A DNA stretch of 64,000 nt from Okeania sp. SIO3B5 (GCF_010692555.1 NZ_JAAHHG010000024.1:1-64000), one strand, 5' to 3'; counted from the stretch's first letter, positions 35,173-44,049 are shown. Numbers and translations are program-made. Notes: generated from the letters alone by a model not told the origin.

Positions 35173-35359
35173 GAAGATACTATTTGATAGCTATCTAAAT
35201 TTTAGATTACAACTTGAATATATGGACAATTTATATATTGTTTTTGCTTAATTCGATATATATATATGTCCCTATTTAAGCATAACATTATTGTGTTTAT
35301 CTATATACAGTACAACTCTAACATTAAACAATACTAAAATAACCAAAATAGATTAACTT

Positions 35360-35902
35360 CTATTTATAATTTCTATTGATAATGTTGGTAAATTCTATAT
35401 TTGCAACACCTATAATTTGTTCTATATCATTATCAGCATTAAACTTTATATAATGTGTTGAAAATATTATAGTAAATCTGTTATTTGAAATATTGTGATT
35501 CCCTTTTATCATCTGAATTATTTTAGTTAAAATAGATGACTTGATTTCAAAGGTAATAGATATGCTGTGTGGATAATCCTCTAAAGAGTAGCATTTACAT
35601 TTGTAGAATATTTTTATTTCCCTAGAATAAAAAATTTTTATTTTCTTTAATTTTCTGAATAAACTGTTGTAATATATTTCATCCATTGCATAAGGCTTGC
35701 CATATTTAGCAAACATTTCTATTGATACAGATGACTCTACAGTTTTTTTACTAAAATTATTGATAATCGACCTTACATAATTTGTATATCTTTCAATTAT
35801 TTCAACAAAACATAGAATGTTATATTTAACTTTTAGATTAAATAACCTAATCACCTCAAACAAATTGTCAATGTTCATAATTGATAAGTATGAAAACAAC
35901 AT
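35360..35902 (-). CDS. Unknown AT-rich protein, 180 residues
   Basis: Not recognised. It is Ile/Asn/Lys-rich, with a lower GC content than the transfer genes, which suggests recent acquisition. No membrane helices or motifs stand out. The start may be ATG 35902 or ATG 35878 (MNIDNL); neither has a clear RBS. Confidence 0.45.
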   Translation of the reverse strand: MLFSYLSIMNIDNLFEVIRLFNLKVKYNILCFVEIIERYTNYVRSIINNFSKKTVESSVSIEMFAKYGKPYAMDEIYYNSLFRKLKKIKIFYSREIKIFYKCKCYSLEDYPHSISITFEIKSSILTKIIQMIKGNHNISNNRFTIIFSTHYIKFNADNDIEQIIGVANIEFTNIINRNYK

Positions 35903-35992
35903 TGCAAAAGGACAATTATATTACAAAAAAAGAGTCACAGTAAGCACTTTTACTCGTGAAAAATTTAGTCACAATTTGTAATTAAATTAACT

Positions 35993-36352
35993 TCATATTC
36001 GATCTGGGTGATGTTCCCAGAGTTTTTCTTCAAAATCATCTATTTTTCCCCTGGGAAAAATAAACTCTTCTTGATTGACAACTATAGTTGCTTTGTCTTC
36101 TTTTCTGTTTAATATCATCTTGATGGGTTTTGATGGTTTTTTTGAATTAGTTAATATAACTCCATAATCAGTATGCTCTTGCACTCTCCAGTCTCCTAAA
36201 ACTTTTTTGATTCTTCCTATCCATATATCAGTCGGAATTCTTGTTTTTCTAATCATTTGTCTGTTGTCCCTAATTTTTCTAATTGCTGTTTTGATTGCTA
36301 TGCCCGGACTTGAGCTTGTTTGATTGTTCGGCAAGAGACGGTTGTAATCCAT
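35993..36352 (-). CDS. Small basic unknown protein, 119 residues
   Basis: Not recognised. The N-terminal 45 residues are basic (AIKTAIRKIRDNRQMIRKTRIP), and the C-terminal half has alternating strands (TDYGVILTN, KATIVVNQEEFIFP). It may bind nucleic acid. It lies downstream of the HNH gene on the same strand. Confidence 0.5.
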   Translation of the reverse strand: MDYNRLLPNNQTSSSPGIAIKTAIRKIRDNRQMIRKTRIPTDIWIGRIKKVLGDWRVQEHTDYGVILTNSKKPSKPIKMILNRKEDKATIVVNQEEFIFPRGKIDDFEEKLWEHHPDRI

Positions 36353-36446
36353 TCAGAATGGTCTGATTTATACTTCACTCTGGCAGCTTGCCTTCTGCTA
36401 TAACTCAGCTAATACAACTCCTTTAGGTTTGACTGGCATTGTTTTT

Positions 36447-36824
36447 TTAGTCCTTCTGCGTCATTTTTTGAACTTTGCGTTTTTTATCCAACCAACCCTC
36501 CCTCAATAGTTTATAAAACCGTGGTGAATTTTTATTACCTAAAACCGGATTTTTTGAATCTTTCCTGTAATTAAAAGGATGATGAGCTATCTCATGACAA
36601 TCATCACAAAGCGGAAACAAATAACTACCAATCCCCCGAAAATCTGCAATAACTTTTCCGTCACGGTAGGTATACAAAGCATGATGAGTCTGTGTAGCTT
36701 CACTTCTACATAAACAACATCGAAAATTTGTTGATTCACGACATTTCCAAGATATTTCTGCCCAATTCTCAGGATACCTGATACTCCAGTCTACATCTTG
36801 AATATTGTTCTTACTTTGACTCAT
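36447..36824 (-). CDS. HNH-type zinc-binding protein
   Basis: This protein of about 125 residues has two Cys-x2-Cys knuckles: CCLCRSEATQTHHALY (about 36-51) and CDDCHEIAHHP (about 72-82). The HH and terminal H are positioned as in HNH endonucleases. The lysine-rich C-terminus could bind DNA. All putative zinc ligands are present. The ATG at 36824 is chosen over an upstream TTG. A related but ligand-poor protein is at 42137-42496. It may be a homing-type or restriction nuclease; the target is unknown. Confidence 0.65.
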   Translation of the reverse strand: MSQSKNNIQDVDWSIRYPENWAEISWKCRESTNFRCCLCRSEATQTHHALYTYRDGKVIADFRGIGSYLFPLCDDCHEIAHHPFNYRKDSKNPVLGNKNSPRFYKLLREGWLDKKRKVQKMTQKD

Positions 36825-36839
36825 AATTAAATTTATCAA

Positions 36840-37472
36840 TTAATTCGTTATACTACAATTTTTTTTTCGGTCGGATGCTCCCGTTATTGTCCCTACAGGA
36901 ACGTTATAGCAACGGGCTAGCGCGATCAGGTTTATAGCTGTAGCGGGTAGACCGTCTTCAATGCTACGAATATCAACCGTAGCAATGCCTGTAATTGCAC
37001 TTACGGACTCGATGGACTGTCCTTGTTGTCTCCGTAGAATGCGGAGCCTTTTTCCACATGGAGGCACAAAAGCCAGTAGAGCTATTTCTACGTTTCCTGA
37101 GTGTGGATGTCCATAATTGGCTTGCCATGCTGCTAGTAGCGCTACCTGAAAAGTGTAGTAAGTAAAGCAACTTTCCCTAGATTTCAGTTGCTGATAATGA
37201 CGAAAGTCAGTCTTTTCAAATCCAGGTCTTAAATCCCCGTACACAGGAATTACGTTTTGATACAGGTAAGAGTTACCATATATCTCATGCCGTTTTACAC
37301 TGTAGGCTTTAAACTCGGTGTATGTGTACACACACACTGAGTTTAGTGCAATAACACTACCGTATGTAGGTATAGTAGAGTACAGTAATTGAAGTAAACT
37401 AGCCTGGAAATGTTCTGAATGTGGGATATTCTCAATTAATCGGTTTTTTAATTGGTTGATACCTATATCCAT
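36840..37472 (-). CDS. HTH-containing unknown protein
   Basis: This 210-residue protein has a C-terminal XRE-like helix-turn-helix (about 142-200: RLRILRRQQGQSIESVSAITGIATVDIRSIEDGLPAT..LARCYNV) and an N-terminal region of about 130 residues of unknown fold. It lies upstream of the HNH gene and 30 bases downstream of the FtsK/HerA-like gene, both on the same strand. Probably a local regulator. Confidence 0.65.
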   Translation of the reverse strand: MDIGINQLKNRLIENIPHSEHFQASLLQLLYSTIPTYGSVIALNSVCVYTYTEFKAYSVKRHEIYGNSYLYQNVIPVYGDLRPGFEKTDFRHYQQLKSRESCFTYYTFQVALLAAWQANYGHPHSGNVEIALLAFVPPCGKRLRILRRQQGQSIESVSAITGIATVDIRSIEDGLPATAINLIALARCYNVPVGTITGASDRKKNCSITN

Positions 37473-37501
37473 AAAACTTGAGGCGACGCGCTCGCGTTAC
37501 A

Positions 37502-39742
37502 TTATTTTGATTTTAATCTACAATCAGGAAATATACTACCTGCTATATCACTCAAATGTTCCCTAGCTTTCCTCCACTTCCTAGCACTTTTTTTACCCTC
37601 TTTAGTCAGCACATTCCAATCAGCATAAACTGTAGCTACTAACTGCTCAATCCCAATATTAGGATTGTTTTCTCTTAACTCTTGAACATGGTCTAACCTC
37701 CTGGCATCATCAGCTAATTTATCGATAGATTCTACGCTGGGAACCGAAACTGAAAAACTTGGAGCTTTTTGCCCCATAGGAGATTCCAGCGGAATCTGGT
37801 TTTCTATCTGTTCTCCCTTAAGTTCTGGGTCACTAAAACAATTCGGAGGAGGCAATTTAGCAATGAAGGCTGGTTGACCTCGCATTTTTATTAACCCAAT
37901 ATATTTGTTTGATGAGTCTTGTTCTGCTAAAGCTTCCCATGCTTCTAATTGTTTTCTCAGCCTTTTTTTTGTGCTTAAAATATTATTAGAAACTTCATCT
38001 ATTCCTTTTTTAATATTCTCTGCACCTAGCCAAGCAGCTATACCAAAATTATCTAAATCAGTCTCTAACATTCCATATCTTGAACACATTGGAGACTGTC
38101 CTAGCATAATCATAATATTTCTGGTAGAACGTCCTACCTTTAATGTTTGCAGTATAGGATCTACTGCATTAGGCCCTTTGTTTTTAGCGTTCTTCGGATT
38201 TTCAGCTATTAGTCTTTCTGTTTCATCTATTACCCATAGAATAGTATGCCTTTCTGGCTTCTCTTTACCTAGATATTCTGCTTCCCTAGCCTCTTCAAGC
38301 CTGTTTTCGACAGACTCCTGCATATCCAGTAAGCCATCTAGCGCACAAGGCTCCTCAATTCCATCTGGATTTGTCCAGGGCTTAAATCCTTTATACTGAG
38401 GGATGACTTTTTCATCTTTGATTCGCCATTCTGTATCAGGATATTTAGGATCTATAATTCTTAAATCTATCACTCCTATTTTTCTGAATGCAAAATCCAA
38501 AAGATTACACAAGAACGATGATTTTCCTGACCCTGTTGGACCACAAACAAATAGATGGTAGCCACCATGTTCTTGACTAGAAATTTCTCCTAGTGAATTT
38601 AATATCCAGTCTTTTGGCGCTGGTTCAATTTCTATCCCCTTGACTTTTTGTGGTTTGGTTACACTAGGGTCAAACAAACTACAATCTATTTGAAATTTCC
38701 CATCTTCCCAGGTTAGTTGTGCCGTATAATATCCTTCTACTTTTCCTGGGATATTTTCTATAGCACGTTGTACTTTATATTTCGCAATACCGTAACGAAG
38801 ATGAAACCAATGGGAATCAAATTGACTCTTAGGATGTGCCCAAGAGTCTACCCAATCTGCTGCCACTTCATGTTCCAATAATATTTCCTGTACTTGCAGC
38901 GCAGCGTGATGAATACGTTTTGAGCTTTTTGGTGGTGTCTTGCAGGCGTTACTTTCTGCAAGAAGCTCCCGCAGTTGAGCGATCGCTTCATCCTTCAGAT
39001 TCAGTTCGTATGTATGCTGCTCTTGTAACTGCTTGATTTCTTGTGCGGTTTGTTCAGTTTGAAGATCGAGTTGCTTCTGCAAAAACTCTTGAGCTTCTGA
39101 AATACGGTCATTGACGGATTTATTCTCATCGGAAATTGCCTGGAGTAGTTCATTTTGTAGCTGCTCCTCTTTCTCCATCAAGGCCGTGTATTTTCCTTGA
39201 TATTCTGTTTCGAGAGCCGCCAATTTTTCTTCAAACCCTGCTGAGAGGATCGCCAATTTTTCTTCATACTCTGCTTTTTGGGCAGTAACTTCTTGGAGTT
39301 GGATAGCCAACTCCTGCTCTTGGGTAAGCAATTGTGATTCTACTTTGGTGGTAAGCCTCTCGCAGGAAGCCATACATTTTATGCCTGCAAGGGCACCTAG
39401 TATTAATATGGGAGGTGCTAGCACTACAGTCGAAGTAGCCGCGATTATAGTCCCACTTGCCAGGCCAACTCCTGCAATACTTAGGTATAGATATCTGGCG
39501 ATTGCTGTAGGTACTCCGGCACCAAAGTATTTGGTGTCGGTACGTTGAGGGGGTTCTGCTTGATGACCTGTGGTATTATTTAAGCCATAGTCTGTGCCTA
39601 AATCGGCGTGGTTAAAGTCAAAATCTTGCCTACTATCTAAGTTGTTGAAATCTAAGTTGTCGAAGTTTAGATTTCGACCTACATTTTTGACCTTTTGATC
39701 TATTTCACTCAGTTCTAAGTTGTGTTTATCATATATGCTCAT
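37502..39742 (-). CDS. FtsK/HerA-type ATPase with membrane and coiled-coil N-terminus
   Basis: This protein of about 746 residues has two hydrophobic helices near 82-125 (YLYLSIAGVGLASGTIIAAT, LAPPILILGALAGI), then a long coiled coil (about 135-265), a linker domain, and a RecA-like motor. The motor has Walker A GPTGSGKSSFL near 400, Walker B ILWVIDETERLIAE near 503, and a following MIMLGQSPMCSRYGM segment. This layout fits a membrane-tethered DNA translocase of the FtsK/HerA superfamily. Unlike the coupling protein at 19620, it is surrounded by small membrane and helical genes (39742-42064), so it may be part of a distinct complex. ATG 39742 and 39745 overlap the upstream stop. Confidence 0.75.
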   Translation of the reverse strand: MSIYDKHNLELSEIDQKVKNVGRNLNFDNLDFNNLDSRQDFDFNHADLGTDYGLNNTTGHQAEPPQRTDTKYFGAGVPTAIARYLYLSIAGVGLASGTIIAATSTVVLAPPILILGALAGIKCMASCERLTTKVESQLLTQEQELAIQLQEVTAQKAEYEEKLAILSAGFEEKLAALETEYQGKYTALMEKEEQLQNELLQAISDENKSVNDRISEAQEFLQKQLDLQTEQTAQEIKQLQEQHTYELNLKDEAIAQLRELLAESNACKTPPKSSKRIHHAALQVQEILLEHEVAADWVDSWAHPKSQFDSHWFHLRYGIAKYKVQRAIENIPGKVEGYYTAQLTWEDGKFQIDCSLFDPSVTKPQKVKGIEIEPAPKDWILNSLGEISSQEHGGYHLFVCGPTGSGKSSFLCNLLDFAFRKIGVIDLRIIDPKYPDTEWRIKDEKVIPQYKGFKPWTNPDGIEEPCALDGLLDMQESVENRLEEAREAEYLGKEKPERHTILWVIDETERLIAENPKNAKNKGPNAVDPILQTLKVGRSTRNIMIMLGQSPMCSRYGMLETDLDNFGIAAWLGAENIKKGIDEVSNNILSTKKRLRKQLEAWEALAEQDSSNKYIGLIKMRGQPAFIAKLPPPNCFSDPELKGEQIENQIPLESPMGQKAPSFSVSVPSVESIDKLADDARRLDHVQELRENNPNIGIEQLVATVYADWNVLTKEGKKSARKWRKAREHLSDIAGSIFPDCRLKSK

Positions 39743-40035
39743 CATTGGAAATTTAATTCATAAGACCAGAACCCGTAATAGATCATCACTATGCTAATTG
39801 CCAACACCAGCCAAGGGTACCATTCTGGGGAATTAAAGTGTGCAGCCCGCTTCCAATAATTAGAAGCCCATACCACCCAAAATATCCATGCTATTACCAA
39901 TAATCCAACCCATATCCAGTGTACTATTGGCGGTGCTAGCACCCACAAAAATTTTGTGGCAAAACCCGACAGTATGGAGAAAATTGCTACTACTATTAGT
40001 TGCGCGAATCGAAATGATACTGACTGGTCGTTCAT
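39742..40035 (-). CDS. Three-span small membrane protein
   Basis: This 97-residue protein is almost entirely hydrophobic, with helices at about 10-30, 35-58 and 72-90, and is Trp-rich (HWIWVGLLVIAWIFWVVW). Its stop overlaps the start of the FtsK/HerA-like gene, so the two are translationally coupled. It may be the membrane partner of that ATPase. Confidence 0.65.
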   Translation of the reverse strand: MNDQSVSFRFAQLIVVAIFSILSGFATKFLWVLAPPIVHWIWVGLLVIAWIFWVVWASNYWKRAAHFNSPEWYPWLVLAISIVMIYYGFWSYELNFQ

Positions 40036-40036
40036 T

Positions 40037-40522
40037 TTATTTACCTGACAACTTACCTCCTGACAGCCTGCCCTGCAAGGCTAACAAGGAGCTTTTCTCG
40101 GCATTCTGACTTAACAAATCTACCAAATCAAGCTGCTTCCCTTCTATTTGCGCCTGCTTTTGGCGACCAAATAGTTGAGTTTCTACTTGCGCTGCTCCCA
40201 GCTCTATCTGTGCTTTGAGATTATGAACTTGAGCTGTGCGCACTCCGATAGCAGCGGTATTAGCGTCGATGGCCTCCTTTTGAGCTTGGTTGCCTAATTT
40301 TTGCGCGGTATACATCTCCTTAGTATACAGTAAATTAGCCTGTGTTATTTTTACCCGGCTTGCTCGGGTTTTTATTTGTTCAGCAGTGAGCAGATTTGCC
40401 GATTGCTTGTACTTCTCCTGTAGAATAGCAAGATTATTTGTGCGTATTCTGCCTTGTATCTGTTCAGAGGCTTGTGTGAACTGGCCGGGGGTTGTGTACC
40501 CTGCTAATTGAGTTGATGCCAT
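40037..40522 (-). CDS. Gln/Ala-rich helical protein
   Basis: This 161-residue protein, mostly alpha-helical, is rich in Gln, Ala and Leu (QANLLYTKEMYTAQKLGNQA, AQVHNLKAQIELGAAQVETQ). It has no hydrophobic span and probably forms a coiled coil. Family not recognised. It lies one base before the three-span membrane protein gene in the same operon. Confidence 0.6.
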   Translation of the reverse strand: MASTQLAGYTTPGQFTQASEQIQGRIRTNNLAILQEKYKQSANLLTAEQIKTRASRVKITQANLLYTKEMYTAQKLGNQAQKEAIDANTAAIGVRTAQVHNLKAQIELGAAQVETQLFGRQKQAQIEGKQLDLVDLLSQNAEKSSLLALQGRLSGGKLSGK

Positions 40523-40571
40523 AATATATATTTCTTGTGGATTAACATCCGACTACACTACTATATGCTAT

Positions 40572-41192
40572 TTATGCTTCTTTCTGCTGTGTTGGCAGTT
40601 TCAGAATATTACTTGGGTTTCTAGGTGTCAGGCGTTGCGCACCGGACTGTTGCGCAGCTATAGCGTTGCCGTTAGCCACAATACCCTCTACGTCCACGCC
40701 TCCTCTGTCCTGGGGATTAAGAAGTCGTTGGAATCTAGCTGCGAGTGCTTTCTTCCTACTATCCAAACTAGATACAATCTGGGCTTCATTCTGAAGTACC
40801 AACTCGTCTGCTTTTGCATCCATTGGAGATGTAAGGAAGTATTCATAGAACTGTGCTGTTGCCTCAGCTTTCGCCAGGAATGCTGCTTCCCGCAGATGAG
40901 GATCAATTTGAGTTAGGGTTTTGTCGATCAGTTGATCGACAAAACCTGCGTCGCCTTTTCGTTGTGCTTCTAGAAATAGAGTCACGGCTTCATTAGGTGT
41001 TACGCCATTTTGAGTCATCAAAAGGACTAATGCAGTCCTTACTTGATTATTGACTTCAATATTAGCCTGCCGTGCTGCGTGTACCAGCAGTTGAACATCG
41101 TAAATCTCAAGCTTCGCTAGTTGGTACTTGCTCTTAATCCAGTTTATGAATTCTCTTATTTCTTGGTCGTTATCAGTATGATTTTGATTCAT
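40572..41192 (-). CDS. Helical unknown protein, 206 residues
   Basis: Predominantly helical and hydrophilic, with a Pro/Arg C-terminal tail (RLTPRNPSNILKLPTQQ). Not recognised. It may be a cytoplasmic component of the complex encoded by the 37.5-42 kb block. It has a fair RBS-like AGGACAGGG before the ATG. Confidence 0.6.
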   Translation of the reverse strand: MNQNHTDNDQEIREFINWIKSKYQLAKLEIYDVQLLVHAARQANIEVNNQVRTALVLLMTQNGVTPNEAVTLFLEAQRKGDAGFVDQLIDKTLTQIDPHLREAAFLAKAEATAQFYEYFLTSPMDAKADELVLQNEAQIVSSLDSRKKALAARFQRLLNPQDRGGVDVEGIVANGNAIAAQQSGAQRLTPRNPSNILKLPTQQKEA

Positions 41193-41244
41193 ATCCCTGT
41201 CCTGTTGTTATTGCATATATTCCATCAAACCGTTTGCTTTCGGT

Positions 41245-41517
41245 TTAGTTGAAATATTCCTCTGTCGTATCATTCAAATTTGCATAATTTTCGCTATCGG
41301 CAGGATCTAATAATCGGTATTCTGTGAAGTCCAATCCAGCATAATTTTCGTCTAAATTGGGATCTATTAACTTAGGTTTTTTGGAAAATTTCAGCGCGGT
41401 AGTAACATGGTCCCACAACCAGAGCGCCAGATTCTCCCAAAAACCAGGTACTTTACCCTTATACTGATACTTGCCAGTACCTACTCCGCCTGGGGGCGTT
41501 GTTAAACGATTATCCAT
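41245..41517 (-). CDS. Small acidic unknown protein, 90 residues
   Basis: This small protein has a Gly/Pro start (TTPPGGVGTGKYQYKGKVPGF), one short amphipathic Trp-rich segment (FWENLALWLWDHV) and two near-copies of a short motif near the end (DENYAGLDFTEYRLLDPADS, DSENYANLNDTTEEYF). It has a good RBS (AGGAG). Function unknown; part of the minus-strand block. Confidence 0.55.
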   Translation of the reverse strand: MDNRLTTPPGGVGTGKYQYKGKVPGFWENLALWLWDHVTTALKFSKKPKLIDPNLDENYAGLDFTEYRLLDPADSENYANLNDTTEEYFN

Positions 41518-41527
41518 AAAGCTCCTA

Positions 41528-42064
41528 TTATTTCCAAATAAATTTTATTATGTATAATCCAAAAACTACGCCTCCAACAAGCATAATGCCATCCATCATA
41601 TCATCACTAATTTGAAACTCTGGTGTCGCCAAATCTTGATGATTTTCTGTTCTGGTCTTGTGTATAGGCTTTTGCGTATCGTCAGTTTTTGCTTGATAAG
41701 CAGATGCCAAAACACAATTCACACCACCACCATTCAGCAAGCAATTATACTCTGAAATGCTGATATTTTTTAGGTACAATTCTGAGTCTTGGTTGTGAAA
41801 TTTAATCACTACTTCAGTCTTGTCTCTAGTCAGAAAAATAGTGGATGCTGCTGGAGGTAAAGATGTTTCTTCTACAGTTACCTCGGTCTCATTGATAGTT
41901 TTGTTGCCTATTACGGCTCCATCAACGGCGTTATCAGTTGTTATTAAAGGGTATATAGACAATCCGGCGATCGCTAAGACAGCAGAACCAATACCAATAA
42001 ATTTTACAGCCGTTAGTATGGATTTTATGGATGAGTTTGATTTAGTCAAATCACTATTCATCAT
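41528..42064 (-). CDS. Two-span membrane protein with exported loop
   Basis: This 178-residue protein has a transmembrane helix near 20-40, a loop of about 105 residues with a pair of cysteines (EYNCLLNGGGVNCVLAS, probably a disulfide), and a C-terminal helix near 155-175. RBS GGGGGAG. The layout suggests an envelope component with an exported domain. First of the five-gene group ending in the FtsK/HerA-like gene. Confidence 0.6.
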   Translation of the reverse strand: MMNSDLTKSNSSIKSILTAVKFIGIGSAVLAIAGLSIYPLITTDNAVDGAVIGNKTINETEVTVEETSLPPAASTIFLTRDKTEVVIKFHNQDSELYLKNISISEYNCLLNGGGVNCVLASAYQAKTDDTQKPIHKTRTENHQDLATPEFQISDDMMDGIMLVGGVVFGLYIIKFIWK

Positions 42065-42136
42065 AATTATCTCCCCCGTTAAAATAAATCTTGTTTTGAT
42101 CGTCTTTATTTGTTGCCCAAAATTCCATTTTTTTTC

Positions 42137-42496
42137 TTAAATAAATTTAATTAAATACAACAAAATTCCGACAATTCGTGCGTAGGTATGAATAAGTTTT
42201 TGAAAGGTATTTGGGTATCTGTTTTTAGGGTTTTTGTTTTGCTGTGATACTCCAATTTCTCTCCAAGAACCAGCTAGCAATCCATGTATAAATTTGTGTG
42301 CTACTCGTGAAACTACTATGCAGTCTATATTCCACTTTTCACATCCTAATTTTTTGTATGTAGTATGGTGACTACTTTCTGCTTTCAACCAAGGAAATAT
42401 TTGACATTTATATCCTGTTTTTCTTTTAAATTTCCTTGATTTATTTTTCCATTCGTAGCTGTTAATATAGTAATGGTAATTGATTTTTTTCTGCAT
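42137..42496 (-). CDS. HNH-like protein with degraded zinc sites
   Basis: This 119-residue protein follows an HNH layout: YEWKNKSRKFKRKTGYKCQIFPW, then SHHTTYKKLGCEKWNIDCIV, then HKFIHG. In intact relatives the first knuckle is C-x2-C and the third segment has C-x2-CH; here the second Cys of the first pair is missing (CQIF) and the third segment reads VSRVAH. The His residues remain. It may be catalytically impaired, or a Zn-free variant. Its neighbour at 42504 is close upstream. Confidence 0.55.
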   Translation of the reverse strand: MQKKINYHYYINSYEWKNKSRKFKRKTGYKCQIFPWLKAESSHHTTYKKLGCEKWNIDCIVVSRVAHKFIHGLLAGSWREIGVSQQNKNPKNRYPNTFQKLIHTYARIVGILLYLIKFI

Positions 42497-42503
42497 TTTT
42501 TAT

Positions 42504-42629
42504 TTAGCACCGACCGAATATCTCCATGACTATACTGAAGTTTTTAGTACATTCTTGGCTGAAAATTTCACCTAAAAAGCTCTGAAATTGTTGAGAAATA
42601 ATTTGAAAAATTTTACTGATTAGTTCCAT
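42504..42629 (-). CDS. Putative 41-residue small protein
   Basis: A short frame (MELISKIFQIISQQFQSF..FGRC) with AGGGG ten bases before its ATG, seven bases upstream of the HNH-like gene and on the same strand. The amphipathic N-terminal helix could be real. Such a short frame may also be chance. Confidence 0.35.
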   Translation of the reverse strand: MELISKIFQIISQQFQSFLGEIFSQECTKNFSIVMEIFGRC

Positions 42630-42665
42630 AGGATACCCCTTGTTTTTTGTAGATTTTATGGTAAT

Positions 42666-42751
42666 GGAACTGGAACTTTTAAAGCGGAATCTATTGATAT
42701 GACTAGCATTTCGCTGGAACTACACCTTGATGAAAGTTCCGATTAAGTTCC
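42666..42751. repeat. Cluster of GGAAC/GTTCC pentamers
   Basis: Five GGAAC or GTTCC units in 86 bases (starts 42666, 42672, 42716, 42736, 42747), with a sixth overlapping the 41-residue gene's start region (42623). Could be a regulatory site. The rest of the 42630-42870 gap shows no gene. Confidence 0.4.
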
Positions 42752-42870
42752 AGTATTTTTTGATGAATTTGGTCGTTTATTTGTCATTTCAGACTTCTGT
42801 CACTTCCCAGTTTACTAATATTGAGCTTGGAGATTTTTTATTAGTATTCTGGGTTGTTATTTTGTGATTT

Positions 42871-43135
42871 TTAAAACATTCCTGGAAATCCTGTTGTTAG
42901 ACAAATTGAATCTTCTGATTGAGTTTTTTTCTCCCTTACTAATTGGTTTAATTCTGGTGCATTTAACTGCTCTTTTTGTTGTGAAATAACCTGCTTTTTC
43001 TGATTTTCATACTCAGTAATTTTACCTCTATTTTTACGCAGCCATACCTGAACTTTTGCTAGTTCTAACTGAAGATTGAAAACCCTCTGTTCGAGTCTGG
43101 TAGCCTTTTGACCTCGAATCCTTTTAGTGACTCTA
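42871..43135 (-). CDS. Coiled-coil continuation of the 43065 gene in another frame
   Basis: An open frame of about 105 codons (43185 to the TAA at 42871) overlaps the 3' end of the gene at 43065-43580 in the -1 frame. It reads TRLEQRVFNLQLELAKVQVWL, then KNRGKITEYENQKKQVISQQKE, a convincing coiled coil, and ends CLTTGFPGMF. It has no ATG, GTG or TTG start of its own, so it is probably the C-terminal part of that gene, reached by a -1 frameshift or separated by an indel. Confidence 0.5.
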
Positions 43136-43580
43136 AAGGGTCGGTTTCTTCTGCCTCTAATATTTCCGACACATCGGTGGCAGCGTTACTAAATTCTGAT
43201 AGTTTGTCTAGTTGTTCTGCCAGGTCAAATGTTTGGGTGACTTCGTGTTGTGCAAGTTCGTCTAGCACTCCCAATTGTTCACCAATGATGATGTCTTGGG
43301 TTTTAGTTCGACCTCGTTTTACTCCTGTTTGAATACGGGCTTTTTTACTGAGATTAGCACTTTCTACTAATTTTTGAGCGTTTCCTGCTACTGCGTTTTC
43401 TAGAGTTTCTGAAGCTGTGGTTATGCTTCCTTGTACTTCTGTTGTTGGCTTTTTATTTACATTTTTACTGCTGTTATTAGTCGTATTTTTCTTCCCTTGG
43501 TTGTGTGCTTGCTGTATCAATTCTTCGGCGGTTAGCTCGGTAGCTAAATGTGTTCCGTTGTTGATTGTTTTCGTAGTCAT
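43065..43580 (-). CDS. Unknown Asn/Thr-rich protein, apparently frameshifted
   Basis: This 171-residue protein has a disordered Asn/Thr/Lys N-terminus (NQGKKNTTNNSSKNVNKK), then helical segments with a KRGRTKTQDIIIGEQLGVLDEL motif (95-115) and an acidic C-terminal part. Its last 20 residues (LPDSNRGFSIFS) look non-native. The -1 frame continues into a strong coiled coil ending at 42871. Its N-terminus overlaps the previous gene's end by 104 bases, an unusually long overlap. Confidence 0.55.
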   Translation of the reverse strand: MTTKTINNGTHLATELTAEELIQQAHNQGKKNTTNNSSKNVNKKPTTEVQGSITTASETLENAVAGNAQKLVESANLSKKARIQTGVKRGRTKTQDIIIGEQLGVLDELAQHEVTQTFDLAEQLDKLSEFSNAATDVSEILEAEETDPLESLKGFEVKRLPDSNRGFSIFS

Positions 43581-44049
43581 TTTTTACTTTTTGAAACTCC
43601 TGTTCTATGTCGATTTGATGGTGTTGAAGAACTGCTTTTAGTTGTTTTTCTCCTAGTTTTATTAGTTCTAAATATGTTTGACGGCTATATTTTGGGTCGC
43701 CTCTTCCTATTGCTAGGAAGAGTTTTAATCCGATTAGTTTTCGTACTGTTTCCCATGTCCAGGGATAGGTTTCTTCACCTATTGCTTTGAGGTCGTCTGA
43801 GATGGTTTTCTTGGCTTTGATGCCTAATATTTTTCTCAGTTCTTTTTTCTGGAATCGCTGTTCGCCATTCACTTGATAACCGTTGATGTAGACTATTGTT
43901 GCACCTTTTTCGGTTGTTACTGGCACCTCCTTTGCCTTTCTCCTCCTTGGTAGTGGGTTAAGATGTTTTCTTGTGTGTATGCTTATATTAAAAAGCACAT
44001 CCACCGGGATGTGCAAGGAACCTAAGCAACTATTTGGGAACGTAGGCAA
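43477..44049 (-). CDS. Unknown basic protein, uncertain start
   Basis: Up to 190 residues. The convincing part begins near residue 40 (EKGATIVYINGYQVNGEQRF), followed by KELRKILGIKAKKTISDDLKAIG (possible HTH-like), ETYPWTWETVRKLIGLKLF and a charged helical tail. No ATG is available; TTG 44049 lacks an RBS, while GTG 43926 has AGGAG directly beside it and AGGAGG further up. The 3' end overlaps the next gene by 104 bases. Function unknown. Confidence 0.5.
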   Translation of the reverse strand: MPTFPNSCLGSLHIPVDVLFNISIHTRKHLNPLPRRRKAKEVPVTTEKGATIVYINGYQVNGEQRFQKKELRKILGIKAKKTISDDLKAIGEETYPWTWETVRKLIGLKLFLAIGRGDPKYSRQTYLELIKLGEKQLKAVLQHHQIDIEQEFQKVKNDYENNQQRNTFSYRANRRRIDTASTQPREEKYD

